Shown: positions 51,233-60,450 of the stretch, one piece after another
Layout of the letters: every line of letters starts with the position of its first letter
Numbering within the stretch: position 1 is the stretch's first letter
From: Orrella sp037026685
GTDB taxonomy: Bacteria > Pseudomonadota > Gammaproteobacteria > Burkholderiales > Burkholderiaceae_B
Direction of reading: 5' to 3'
Length of the DNA: 64,000 bases
Assembly: GCF_037026685.1 (NCBI RefSeq)
Contig: NZ_JBANET010000003.1
Location: forward strand, 1-64,000
The notes under the pieces: generated by a model
The model's input: the letters and a program-made list of their open reading frames with translations, nothing else
The model's database searches: none
What the model was told of the DNA's origin: nothing
Made by a program: the position numbers and the translations under genes

Positions 51233-54200
51233 ACTTTTCCGGCATCTTCATCCGCAGGCCCGTCGCCACCACGCTGCTGATGGTGGCGCTGCTGATCTCG
51301 GGCCTGATGGCCTGGCGCCTGCTGCCGGTGGCGGCCCTGCCGCAGGTGGACTATCCCATCATCCAGGTCTTCACCTATTACCCGGGGGCCAGCCCGCAGG
51401 TGACCACCAGCGCCATCACGGCGCCGCTGGAGCGCCGGCTGGGCCAGATCCCCGGCCTGCAGCAGATGTCCTCCACCAGCTCGGGCGGCGCCTCGGTGAT
51501 CACGCTGCAGTTCCAGCTGGACCTGGACATGGCCATCGCCGAGCAGGAAGTGCAGGCGGCCATCAGCGCCGCCAACAGCCTGCTGCCCAACGACCTGCCC
51601 ACCCCGCCGGTCTATCGCAAGGTCAACCCGGCCGACTCGCCCATCATGACGCTGGCGGTCACCTCGGCCACGCTGCCGCTGCCCCAGGTGTACGACCTGA
51701 TCGACACCCGCATGGCGCAGCGCCTGGCGCAGGTCTCGGGCGTGGGCATGGTCAGCCTGGCCGGCGGCCAGCGGCCTGCCTTCCGGGTGCAGGCCAATCC
51801 CGGCGCGCTGGCCGCGCACGGGCTGACGCTCGAGGACGTGCGCAGCGCCATCGCCGCGGCCAACGTCAACCAGCCCACCGGCAGCTTCGACGGGCCGCTG
51901 CGCACGGTCATGATGAACGCCAACGACCAGCTGCGGTCGGTAGAGGACTACCGCAACCTGATCCTGCGCTGGCAGGACGGCGCGCCGCTGCGCCTGGGCG
52001 AGGTGGCCAGCATCGAGAACGGCGCCGAGGACAGCCGCCTGGCCGCCTGGTCGGGCGAGCTGCCCGCGGTGCTGGTCAACATCCAGCGCCAGCCCGGCGC
52101 CAACGTCATCGAAGTGGTCGACCGGGTGCAGGCCCTGCTGCCGCAGATCACCGCGGGCCTGCCGGCGGCCGTGCAGGTGCAGGTGCTGACCGACCGCACG
52201 CAGAGCATCCGCGCCTCGGTGCGCGACGTGCAGCACGAACTGCTCTTCGCCGTCTGCCTGGTGGTGCTGGTCACTTTCCTGTTCCTGCGCAACCTGCCGG
52301 CCACCATCATCCCCAGCATCGCCGTGCCCCTGTCGCTGGTGGGCACCTTCGGGGTGATGTACCTGGCGGGCTTCTCGGTCAATAACCTGACCCTGATGGC
52401 GCTGACCATCGCCACCGGCTTCGTGGTGGACGATGCCATCGTCATGCTGGAGAACATCGCGCGCCACCGCGAGATGGGCGCCACGCGCATGCAGGCCGCG
52501 CTCAAGGGCGCCGCGCAGATCGGCTTCACGCTGGTCTCGCTGACCCTGTCGCTGGTGGCGGTGCTGATCCCGCTGCTGTTCATGGGCGACGTGGTCGGGC
52601 GCCTGTTCCACGAATTCGCCGTCACGCTGGCCGTGGCCATCCTGATCTCGCTGGGCGTGTCGCTGACGCTCACGCCCATGATGTGCGCGCGCATGCTGCC
52701 CGAAACCCTGCACGAGGAAAAGCGCAAGCAGGGCCTGCTCGACCGGGTGATCGCCCGCTACGACCTGGCGCTGCAATGGGTGCTGAACCACCAGCGCCTG
52801 ACGCTGCTGGCCACGGTGGCCACCATCGCGGCGACCGCGCTGCTGTACCTGGCCGTGCCCAAGGGCTTTTTCCCGGTGCAGGACAGCGGCGTGATCCAGG
52901 CCGTCACCGAGGCCCCGCAATCGGTCTCCTTCCCGGCCATGGCCGAGCGCCAGCAGGCGCTGGCCCAGCGCATCCTGCAGGATCCTGACGTGGCCAGCCT
53001 GTCGTCCTTCATCGGCGTGGACGGCACCAACGCCACGCTCAACAGCGGGCGCATGCTGATCAACCTGGTGCCGCACGGCCAGCGCACCGGCACCTTGCAG
53101 CAGACCATGGCCAGGCTGGCCGAGCGCACCCGCGACGTGCCCGGCATCGTGCTCTATACCCAGCCGGTGCAGGAGCTGACCATCGAGGACCGCGTCAGCC
53201 GCACGCAATACCAGTTCACCCTGACCTCGCCCGACACCGAGCTGCTGGCCGAATGGAACGCCAGGCTGGTCGAGCACCTGTCCACGCTGCCCGAACTGAG
53301 CGAGGTGGCCAGCGACCTGCAGCAGCAGGGCCAGCAGGCCTATATCGACGTGGACCGCGATGCGGCCGCCCGGCTGGGCGTGAGCATGTCCGACATCGAC
53401 AACGCACTGTACAGCGCCTATGCGCAGCGCCAGATCGCCACCCTGTTCACGCAGTCCAACCAGTATCGCGTGGTGCTGGAGCTGGCGCCGCAGTACGCGC
53501 GCGAACCCGGCGACCTGCAGCGGCTGCACGTCAACACCGCCTCGGGCACGCCGGTGCCGCTGACCGCGCTGGCCACCGTGCGCGAGCTGCCGGCGCCGCT
53601 GGCGATCAGCCACGTCGGCCAGTTCCCCGCGGCCACGCTGTCGTTCAACCTCTCGCCCGGCACCTCGCTGGGCCAGGCGGTGGCGGCCATCGAGCGCGCC
53701 CAGGCGGAACTGGGCATGCCGGCAGCCATCGAAAGCCGCTTCCAGGGCGCGGCCGAGGCCTTTCGCGCCTCGCTCTCGAACACGCTGTGGCTGATCCTGG
53801 CGGCCGTGATCACCATGTACATCGTGCTGGGCATCCTGTACGAAAGCGCGATCCATCCGGTCACCATCCTCTCGACGCTGCCCTCGGCCGCCGTGGGCGC
53901 GCTGCTGGCGCTGCTGCTGACCGGCGGGCAGCTGGACCTGATCGCCGTCATCGGCATCATCCTGCTGATCGGTCTGGTCAAGAAGAACGGCATCATGATG
54001 ATCGACTTCGCGCTGGAGGCCGAGCGCCGCGAGGGCCTGTCCCCGCGCCAAGCCATCCACCGGGCCGCGCTGCAGCGCTTTCGGCCCATCCTGATGACCA
54101 CCCTGGCGGCGCTGTTCGGCGCGATCCCGCTGATGCTCAGCTCGGGCTCGGGCGCCGAGCTGCGCCAGCCGCTGGGGCTGGTGATGGTGGGCGGGCTGGC

Positions 54201-54318
54201 GGTCAGCCAGGTGCTGACGGTGTTCACCACGCCGGTGGTCTACCTGTTCTTCGACCGCCTGGGCAAGCGCCTGCGCCGCCGGCCCGCGCAGGCTGACGCG
54301 GCGGGCGGCCCGGCATGA
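51229..54318 (+). CDS. mdtB: RND multidrug efflux pump, MdtB-like
   Basis: A 1029-residue inner-membrane proton/drug antiporter of the HAE1 RND family. Twelve helices are expected: one at about 12-30, a large periplasmic loop, helices 2-6 around 335-535, a second periplasmic loop, then 850-1020. The proton-relay aspartates lie in FVVDDAIVMLENIARH near 400-415. The GFFPVQDSGVIQ segment follows the first half. In E. coli MdtB and MdtC form a B2C heterotrimer exporting bile salts, novobiocin and other amphiphiles; substrate range here is unknown. Four-base overlaps with both neighbours. Confidence 0.93.
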   Translation: MNFSGIFIRRPVATTLLMVALLISGLMAWRLLPVAALPQVDYPIIQVFTYYPGASPQVTTSAITAPLERRLGQIPGLQQMSSTSSGGASVITLQFQLDLDMAIAEQEVQAAISAANSLLPNDLPTPPVYRKVNPADSPIMTLAVTSATLPLPQVYDLIDTRMAQRLAQVSGVGMVSLAGGQRPAFRVQANPGALAAHGLTLEDVRSAIAAANVNQPTGSFDGPLRTVMMNANDQLRSVEDYRNLILRWQDGAPLRLGEVASIENGAEDSRLAAWSGELPAVLVNIQRQPGANVIEVVDRVQALLPQITAGLPAAVQVQVLTDRTQSIRASVRDVQHELLFAVCLVVLVTFLFLRNLPATIIPSIAVPLSLVGTFGVMYLAGFSVNNLTLMALTIATGFVVDDAIVMLENIARHREMGATRMQAALKGAAQIGFTLVSLTLSLVAVLIPLLFMGDVVGRLFHEFAVTLAVAILISLGVSLTLTPMMCARMLPETLHEEKRKQGLLDRVIARYDLALQWVLNHQRLTLLATVATIAATALLYLAVPKGFFPVQDSGVIQAVTEAPQSVSFPAMAERQQALAQRILQDPDVASLSSFIGVDGTNATLNSGRMLINLVPHGQRTGTLQQTMARLAERTRDVPGIVLYTQPVQELTIEDRVSRTQYQFTLTSPDTELLAEWNARLVEHLSTLPELSEVASDLQQQGQQAYIDVDRDAAARLGVSMSDIDNALYSAYAQRQIATLFTQSNQYRVVLELAPQYAREPGDLQRLHVNTASGTPVPLTALATVRELPAPLAISHVGQFPAATLSFNLSPGTSLGQAVAAIERAQAELGMPAAIESRFQGAAEAFRASLSNTLWLILAAVITMYIVLGILYESAIHPVTILSTLPSAAVGALLALLLTGGQLDLIAVIGIILLIGLVKKNGIMMIDFALEAERREGLSPRQAIHRAALQRFRPILMTTLAALFGAIPLMLSSGSGAELRQPLGLVMVGGLAVSQVLTVFTTPVVYLFFDRLGKRLRRRPAQADAAGGPA

Positions 54319-57300
54319 ACCTGTCGCGGCCCTTCGTGCGCCGGCCGGTGGCCAGCCTGCTGCTGGCGCTGGCCATCATGCTGCTGGGCGCGCTGTCCTG
54401 GCGGCTGCTGCCCGTCTCGCCGCTGCCCGAGGTCGACTTCCCCGCGATCATCGTGCGCGCCAACCTGCCCGGCGCCGACCCCGAGACCATGGCCTCGACG
54501 GTGGCCGCGCCGCTGGAACGGGCCATGGGCAGCATCGCCGGCATCACGCAGCTGGTGTCCTCGAGCAGCACCGGCTCGACCATGCTGCTGCTGACCTTCG
54601 ACCTGGACCGCGACATCAACGACGCGGCGCGCGACGTGCAGGCGGCCATCAACGCGGCCCAGGGCACCCTGCCCTCGGGCATGCCCTCTGCGCCCAGCTA
54701 CGACAAGATCAACCCGTCGCAAGCGCCCATCCTGGCCCTGGCGCTGAGCTCGCGCGACCTCTCGCCGGGCCAGCTCTACGACGCGGCCTCCACCATCCTG
54801 GCGCAGAAGCTGGCCCAGGTGGCCGGCGTGGGCGACGTGACGGTGGACGGCGCCTCGCTGCCGGCCGTGCGCGTGCAGCTCAACCCCAACGCCCTGGCCC
54901 ACTACGGCATCGCGCTGGACGAGGTGCGCAACGCCATCACGGCGGCCAATCCGCTGCGCCCGCGCGGCGACCTCATGGGACCTGAGCTGCACTGGCAGAT
55001 CCAGACGTCCGAACAGATGCGCCGGGCCGACCAGTACCGCGACCTGATCATCCGCCACCAGGACGGCGCCGCGGTGCGGCTGGGCGACGTGGCCATCGTC
55101 AGCGATTCGGTCGAGAACCGCTATTCCAGCGGCTTTCACAACCAGCGCCAGGCGGTCACCATCCTGGTCAGCCGCCAGCCTGGCGCCAACATCGTGCAGA
55201 CCATCGACGCGATCAACGCGCAACTGCCCACGCTGGGGGCGCTGGCGCCGGCGGCGGCCGAGCTGACCGTGGTCATGGACCGCTCGCCGGTGATCCGCGC
55301 CACGCTGCGCGAGGCCCAGCTGACCCTGCTGATCGCCTCGGGCCTGGTGGTGCTGGTGGTGCTGGGCTTTCTGGGCAGCCTGCGCGCGGCGCTCATTCCC
55401 AGCCTGGCGATACCGGTCTCGCTGATCGGCACCTTCGCCATCATGTACCTGTACGGCTTTTCGCTGAACAACCTGTCGCTGATGGCTTTGATCGTGGCCG
55501 CCGGCCTGGTGGTGGACGACGCCATCGTGGTGATGGAGAACATCCAGCGCCACATCGAGAAAGGCATGCCGCCCATGCGCGCGGCCATGCGCGGCGCCGG
55601 CGAGGTCGGCTTCACGCTGCTGGCCATGAACCTGGCGCTGATCGTGGTGTTCGTCTCCATCCTGTTCATGGGCGGGCTGGTCGAGCGCCTGTTCCGCGAG
55701 TTCTCGATCACGCTGGCCGCCGCCATGCTGGTCTCGCTGCTGGTCTCGCTCACGCTCACGCCCAGCCTGTGCGCCCGGCTGCTGCCGGCGCGCGGCGCCC
55801 GCCAGCCCGGCCGGCTGCAGCGCATCAGCGAAGACCTGTTCCGGAAACTGCTGCGCGGCTATTCGAGCACGCTGCGCGCCAGCCTGCGGCACACGCCCTG
55901 GGTGCTGGCCGCGCTGCTGGCCGTGCTGGCGCTGAACGTGCACCTGTACATCGCCATCCCCAAGGGCTTCATGCCCGACCAGGACACCGGCCAGCTGCGC
56001 GGCTTCGTGCGCGGCGACGACGGCGCCTCGTACCAGTCCATGCAGCCCAAGCTGGAAGCGTTTCGCCAGGTGCTGCTGGCCGACCCGGCGGTGCAGGACG
56101 TGATAGGCACCAGCGGCGGGGACCGCGGCATCAGCAATGCCACCCTGTACGTGCGCCTGAAGCCGCGCAGCGAGCGCAGCGAATCGGCCAACGAGGTCAT
56201 CAACCGCATCCGCGCCGCCCAGCCGCCGCTGCCGGCCGGCCGGCTGTTCCTGAGCGTGGACCAGGACCTGAACCCGCCGCGCATGCAGGGCAGCGCCGGC
56301 AGCTATGAACTCACCCTGCTGTCCAGCGACCTGGGGCTGCTGCGCCAGTGGGAAAGGCGCGTGGCCGAGGCCCTGCAGAACGTGCCCGAGATCACCGACG
56401 TGGACGGCGGGCCGGGCGAAGGCACGCAGCAATTGACCCTGCGCATCGACCGGCAGGCGGCCAAGCAGCTGGGCGTGGACATGGACACCGTGACGCAGGT
56501 GCTGAACAATTCCTTCAGCCAGCGGCAGGTCGCCACGCTGTACAGCGCCTTGAACCAGTACCGCGTGGTGATGGAGGTCGAGCCGCAATACACGCAATCG
56601 CCGCGCGTGCTGGACCAGCTGCTGATCCAGACCGCCGACGGCGCGCAAGTGCCGCTCTCGGCCATCGCCAGCTACAGCTACAGCCAGGCGGCCGACCGCG
56701 TGCGCCACACGCGCCAGTTCGCCTCGACCAGCGTATCGTATTCGCTGGCGCCGGGCGTCTCGCTGGACCAGGCGCTGGCCGCGGTCGACCGCGCCCTGGA
56801 GCAGCTCATGCTGCCCACCGACATCCAGGTGGAAAGCGGCGGCATGGCCTCGACCTTCCAGGCCGCCTCGCAGGACCAGCCCCTGCTTTTGCTGATGGTG
56901 CTGGTCGCGGTGTACCTGGTGCTGGGCATGCTCTATGAGAGCCTGCTGCATCCGGTCACCATCCTCTCGACCCTGCCCTCGGCCGGCGTGGGCGCGCTGC
57001 TGACGCTGCGCGCCACCGACACCCAGTTCACGCTGATCGCGCTGCTGGGCCTGTTCCTGCTGATCGGCATCGTCATGAAGAACGCCATCATGATGATCGA
57101 CTTCGCGCTGGAGGCGCAGCGCAAGCGCGGCCTGTCGCCGGCGCAAGCCATCTATCACGCGGCGCGCCTGCGGCTGCGGCCGATCCTGATGACCAACCTG
57201 GCCGGCCTGCTGGGCGCTGTGCCGCTGGTGCTCAGCGTGGGCGACGGCGCCGAGATGCGCCAGCCGCTGGGCCTGGCCATCGTCGGCGGCCTGGCCGTCA

Positions 57301-57422
57301 GCCAGCTGCTTACGCTCTACACCACGCCGGCCATGTACCTTTTCCTGGACCGCCTGCGCCAGCGCCGGCAGGCGCGCCGCGCGGCGCGGACCGCCGCCCA
57401 GCCCCAAGGCTCTGCCCCATGA
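54315..57422 (+). CDS. mdtC: RND multidrug efflux pump, MdtC-like
   Basis: A 1035-residue partner RND pump. It opens with MNLSRPFVRRPVASLLLALAI and carries the relay aspartates in LVVDDAIVVMENIQRH near residues 395-410. AIPKGFMPDQDTGQLRGFVRGDD lies at the start of the second half, and GIVMKNAIMMIDFALEAQRKRG is the conserved late helix. Like MdtC it is a distinct paralogue of the upstream pump rather than a copy, with a different loop sequence. It overlaps mdtB-like and the outer-membrane gene by 4 bases each, so the four genes form one transcription unit. Confidence 0.93.
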   Translation: MNLSRPFVRRPVASLLLALAIMLLGALSWRLLPVSPLPEVDFPAIIVRANLPGADPETMASTVAAPLERAMGSIAGITQLVSSSSTGSTMLLLTFDLDRDINDAARDVQAAINAAQGTLPSGMPSAPSYDKINPSQAPILALALSSRDLSPGQLYDAASTILAQKLAQVAGVGDVTVDGASLPAVRVQLNPNALAHYGIALDEVRNAITAANPLRPRGDLMGPELHWQIQTSEQMRRADQYRDLIIRHQDGAAVRLGDVAIVSDSVENRYSSGFHNQRQAVTILVSRQPGANIVQTIDAINAQLPTLGALAPAAAELTVVMDRSPVIRATLREAQLTLLIASGLVVLVVLGFLGSLRAALIPSLAIPVSLIGTFAIMYLYGFSLNNLSLMALIVAAGLVVDDAIVVMENIQRHIEKGMPPMRAAMRGAGEVGFTLLAMNLALIVVFVSILFMGGLVERLFREFSITLAAAMLVSLLVSLTLTPSLCARLLPARGARQPGRLQRISEDLFRKLLRGYSSTLRASLRHTPWVLAALLAVLALNVHLYIAIPKGFMPDQDTGQLRGFVRGDDGASYQSMQPKLEAFRQVLLADPAVQDVIGTSGGDRGISNATLYVRLKPRSERSESANEVINRIRAAQPPLPAGRLFLSVDQDLNPPRMQGSAGSYELTLLSSDLGLLRQWERRVAEALQNVPEITDVDGGPGEGTQQLTLRIDRQAAKQLGVDMDTVTQVLNNSFSQRQVATLYSALNQYRVVMEVEPQYTQSPRVLDQLLIQTADGAQVPLSAIASYSYSQAADRVRHTRQFASTSVSYSLAPGVSLDQALAAVDRALEQLMLPTDIQVESGGMASTFQAASQDQPLLLLMVLVAVYLVLGMLYESLLHPVTILSTLPSAGVGALLTLRATDTQFTLIALLGLFLLIGIVMKNAIMMIDFALEAQRKRGLSPAQAIYHAARLRLRPILMTNLAGLLGAVPLVLSVGDGAEMRQPLGLAIVGGLAVSQLLTLYTTPAMYLFLDRLRQRRQARRAARTAAQPQGSAP

Positions 57423-58978
57423 CCCTGATTGCCGTTTTTGCCTCTTACGCGCAACGCCCCCTCAACCCGCCTGGCCGGGCCGCCGCCCTGTCCCGCGCCC
57501 TGTCCCGCGCCCGGGGCCGGCGGCCTGCCCTGGCCGCGCTGCTGGCCGCACTGGCGCTGGCCGGCTGCGCCGTGGGGCCTGACTACCAGCGCCCCCAGGC
57601 CCCGGTGCCGGCCGCCTTCAAGCAGCAGGACGGCTGGCGCACCGCACAGCCCGGCAGCGTGCCGTCCGATCCGCGCTGGTGGCGCCGCTATGGCGACGAA
57701 AACCTGAACCGGCTGGTCGACGAGATCGACATCTCCAACCAGAACCTGGCGCAGGCCGAGGCGCGCTACCGGCAGGCCCTGGCGCTGCTGCGCGGCGCGC
57801 AGGCCGGCCATGCGCCGACGCTGGGCGCCAATGTCTCGGCCACCCGCAGCGGCAGCGGCGGGGGCGGCAACGGCGGCAGCGACTATGACCTGGGCGGACG
57901 CGGCGGCGGCAGCAGCGGCACCCGCTACGAAGCCAGCCTGTCGGCCAGCTGGATGCCGGACATCTGGGGACGCGTGCGCCGCCAGGTCGAGGCCGGCCGC
58001 GCCGATGCCCAGGCCAGCGCCGCCGACCTGGCCGCGGCGCGGCTGGCCGCGCAATCCGAACTGGCCCTGGCCTATATCCGGCTGCGCGTATTCGACCGCC
58101 AGCAGATCCTGCTGGGCCAGACGGTAAAGGCCTACGAACGCTCGCTGACCCTGACCCGCAACCAGTACGAAGCCGGCCTGGCGGCCCGCGCCGACGTGGT
58201 GCTGGCCGAAACGCAGCTCGAACAGGTGCGGGTGCAGCTGCGCGACATCGACTGGCAGCGCGCCCAGCAGGAGAACGCCATTGCGGTGCTGGCCGGCCGC
58301 ACGCCTTCGACCTTCTCGCTGCCGCCCGACGGCAGCCTGCCCACGCTGCCCGAGATCCCGCCCGTGCTGCCTGCCACGCTGCTGGAACGGCGCCCCGACG
58401 TCGCCTCGGCCGAACGCGCGGTGGCCGCCGCCAACGCGCGCATCGGCGTCGCCACGGCCGCCTGGTTTCCCGACCTGACCTTGAGCGTGTCCGGCGGCCT
58501 GCAGTCCGGCAGCTTCTCGGACTTCATCTCGGCCCCCTACCGCGTCTGGTCGCTGGGGCCGGCGCTGGCGGCCACGCTGTTCGACGGCGGCCTGCGCCGG
58601 GCCAACCTGGACCAGGCCGACGCCGCCTACGACGAGCAGGTGGCCCGCTATCGCCAGACGGTGCTGGACGCGCTGCGCGAAACCGAGGACGCGCTGGTGC
58701 TGCTGCGCGTGCTGCGCATCGAGATCGCGCAGCAGCGCCGCGTGGTGGCCCTGGCCGAGGAAAACGAGAACCTGGTCACCAACCGCTACCGCGAGGGGCT
58801 GGTGTCCTTCCTGGAAGTGGCCACGGCGCAGAACACCACCTTGCAGGCGCGCCGCAGCCTGCTGGACCTGCTAGGCACCCAGCTGCAGGCCACCGTGCAG
58901 CTGACGGCGGCGCTAGGCGGCGGCTGGGACGGCGACCTGTCGCCGGCGGTGACCGAGACGCACGGCCAGGATGGCTAG
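57419..58978 (+). CDS. Outer-membrane efflux lipoprotein (NodT/OprM family)
   Basis: A 519-residue TolC-type channel protein. A lipoprotein signal ends at the lipobox LALAGC with Cys50, giving an unusually long n-region. The mature start AVGPDYQRPQAPVPAAF and then the segments WWRRYGDENLNRLVDE and TRYEASLSASWMPDIWGRVRRQVEAG are NodT/OprM hallmarks. Two coiled-coil repeat halves cover about 95-270 and 310-490. A Gly/Ser-rich insert occurs near 140-162. The ATG overlaps mdtC by 4 bases; the real start might be internal given the long n-region. The stop TAG shares bases with the convergent zapD stop. Confidence 0.92.
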   Translation: MTLIAVFASYAQRPLNPPGRAAALSRALSRARGRRPALAALLAALALAGCAVGPDYQRPQAPVPAAFKQQDGWRTAQPGSVPSDPRWWRRYGDENLNRLVDEIDISNQNLAQAEARYRQALALLRGAQAGHAPTLGANVSATRSGSGGGGNGGSDYDLGGRGGGSSGTRYEASLSASWMPDIWGRVRRQVEAGRADAQASAADLAAARLAAQSELALAYIRLRVFDRQQILLGQTVKAYERSLTLTRNQYEAGLAARADVVLAETQLEQVRVQLRDIDWQRAQQENAIAVLAGRTPSTFSLPPDGSLPTLPEIPPVLPATLLERRPDVASAERAVAAANARIGVATAAWFPDLTLSVSGGLQSGSFSDFISAPYRVWSLGPALAATLFDGGLRRANLDQADAAYDEQVARYRQTVLDALRETEDALVLLRVLRIEIAQQRRVVALAEENENLVTNRYREGLVSFLEVATAQNTTLQARRSLLDLLGTQLQATVQLTAALGGGWDGDLSPAVTETHGQDG

Positions 58979-59727
58979 CTGCTGCACAGCGCCATCGTGA
59001 ACGGGACGTCGCGCCCCACCTGCTGGGGCTTGAGCTCGCCGTCCTGGATCGAGAAGCGGATCCAGATCATGTACTTGTTGGCGCTGATCTCGGGAAACAG
59101 GCCTTGCGAGCCGTCCACCCAGACGCGCAGCAGCTGGTGCACGCGTCCGGCCAGCATTTCCTGGTAGGCGCCTTGCGGGGCCACGCATTCGATGCGCCGC
59201 CCGCCCTCGCGCAGCAGCTGCAGCACGATGTTCAGGGCCTCGCTCAGCGGCCGCAAGGGCGCGATCCAGCGCTGCAAGTCGGCCTGGCGCACCGACTCGG
59301 GCTTGCTTTGCCACGCAAAATAGGACGGCATGTCGACCTGGGTGGCGCCGCCGGGCACCGCCAGGCGCCCGCGCAGGCTGACCAGCCATTCGTTCTCGCG
59401 CAGGTTCTGGCCGATCTTGCCCTGCGCGGCCAGGGCCGCGGCGGCGCGCTCGATCTCGGCCAAGGTGGCCTGCAAGGCCTGCTGGGCCACTTCGGGATGG
59501 TCGCGCAAGGCGGCCAGCGTGGCGCGCTGGCGTTCGAGTTCTTGCAGGATGGCGCCCTTGAGGTCGGTGCGCTCGCATGCATCGAGCAGGTCGAACATGG
59601 CCGAGACCGCCGCCTGGTGCATGCGCGCATCGCCCGCCTGAGCAAAGAAGAACAGCCTGTCGAACAGATATTCCAGCCGCAGCAGCGACCGGATTCGTTC
59701 GTTGAAAGGATATTCGTAAAGAATCAC
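58975..59727 (-). CDS. zapD: Cell division protein ZapD (Z-ring-associated protein)
   Basis: A 250-residue cytoplasmic protein that bundles FtsZ filaments. It opens with the conserved ILYEYPFNERIRSLLRLEYLF and has a mainly helical N-terminal half, followed by ENEWLVSLRGRLAVPGGATQVDMPSYFAW and a beta-rich C-terminal half ending at a proline-rich-free MALCSS. Length equals the E. coli protein (about 247). It follows coaE on the minus strand after 66 bases; pilD-coaE-zapD is a conserved order. Its stop is entangled with the convergent efflux gene. Confidence 0.94.
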   Translation of the reverse strand: MILYEYPFNERIRSLLRLEYLFDRLFFFAQAGDARMHQAAVSAMFDLLDACERTDLKGAILQELERQRATLAALRDHPEVAQQALQATLAEIERAAAALAAQGKIGQNLRENEWLVSLRGRLAVPGGATQVDMPSYFAWQSKPESVRQADLQRWIAPLRPLSEALNIVLQLLREGGRRIECVAPQGAYQEMLAGRVHQLLRVWVDGSQGLFPEISANKYMIWIRFSIQDGELKPQQVGRDVPFTMALCSS

Positions 59728-59793
59728 GCTCGATACGGGCCCGTCGGGAACCGGCCCTGGGCCGGCGGTTTCAGGGGTTGCCGGCCCAGGCAG

Positions 59794-60450
59794 TCACATG
59801 GCGGTCCGGCGCGAAGTGGCGGCAAGCTGGCAATAACGCTCATGCAGGGCACGCACGCGCAGTTCGAGCTGCGCGGCATGGGTGTGGCCGTCGTTGACGA
59901 TCACGTCGTCGGCAACGGCCAGACGCTCCTGCCGGCCAGCTTGCGCTGCCATGATACGCCGGATGGTCTCGGTAGTCAGCCCGCTGCGCCGCCGTACCCG
60001 CTCGACCTGGGTCTGGGGGTCGCAATCGACCACGCAGATGCGGTCCACCCGTTCGCGCCAGCGCCCCGACTCCACGAGCAGGGGCACGACGAAGACCAGG
60101 TACAGCCCCTGGGCCTGGCGGGCCTGGCGCAGGGTTTCTTGCGCGATCAAGGGATGCAGGATGGCCTCGAGCGCGCGGCGGGCCTGGGGATCGGCGAAGG
60201 CCGCCTCGCGCATGGCGGCCCGGTCCAGCGCGCCGTCGGGCGCCACGATGCCCGGGCCGAAGCGCTCGGCCAGCGCGGGCATGGCCGCCCCGCCCGGGGC
60301 GGTCAGCGCGTGGGCGATGCGGTCGGTATCGACCTGCGCCGCCCCCCAGCCCTGCAGCAGGTCGGCCACGCGGGTCTTGCCCGAGCCGATGCCGCCGGTC
60401 AGGCCGATGGCCAGGCGGGTATCGCCATGCCAGGTAGAGGGCTCAGCCAT
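59794..60450 (-). CDS. coaE: Dephospho-CoA kinase
   Basis: Phosphorylates the 3'-OH of dephospho-CoA, the last step of coenzyme A synthesis. The 218-residue P-loop kinase has GLTGGIGSGKTRVADLL near residues 16-32, the DTDRIAHALTAPGG motif, ILHPLIAQETLRQ and FVVPLLVESGRW, then the LID-like region CDPQTQVERVRRRSGLT. ATG 60450 (MAEPSTWHGD) overlaps the prepilin-peptidase stop by 8 bases and is preferred over the longer frame, whose N-terminus is non-homologous. With panC at 62.7-63.6 kb this window has two steps of the CoA pathway. Confidence 0.95.
   Translation of the reverse strand: MAEPSTWHGDTRLAIGLTGGIGSGKTRVADLLQGWGAAQVDTDRIAHALTAPGGAAMPALAERFGPGIVAPDGALDRAAMREAAFADPQARRALEAILHPLIAQETLRQARQAQGLYLVFVVPLLVESGRWRERVDRICVVDCDPQTQVERVRRRSGLTTETIRRIMAAQAGRQERLAVADDVIVNDGHTHAAQLELRVRALHERYCQLAATSRRTAM

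Noticed and set aside
50941..57407. Two open frames of over 1000 codons on the minus strand opposite the RND pump genes
   Set aside because: They are Gln/Arg/His-rich without recognisable domains, and the + strand frames are complete RND pumps. They arise from the strong codon bias.
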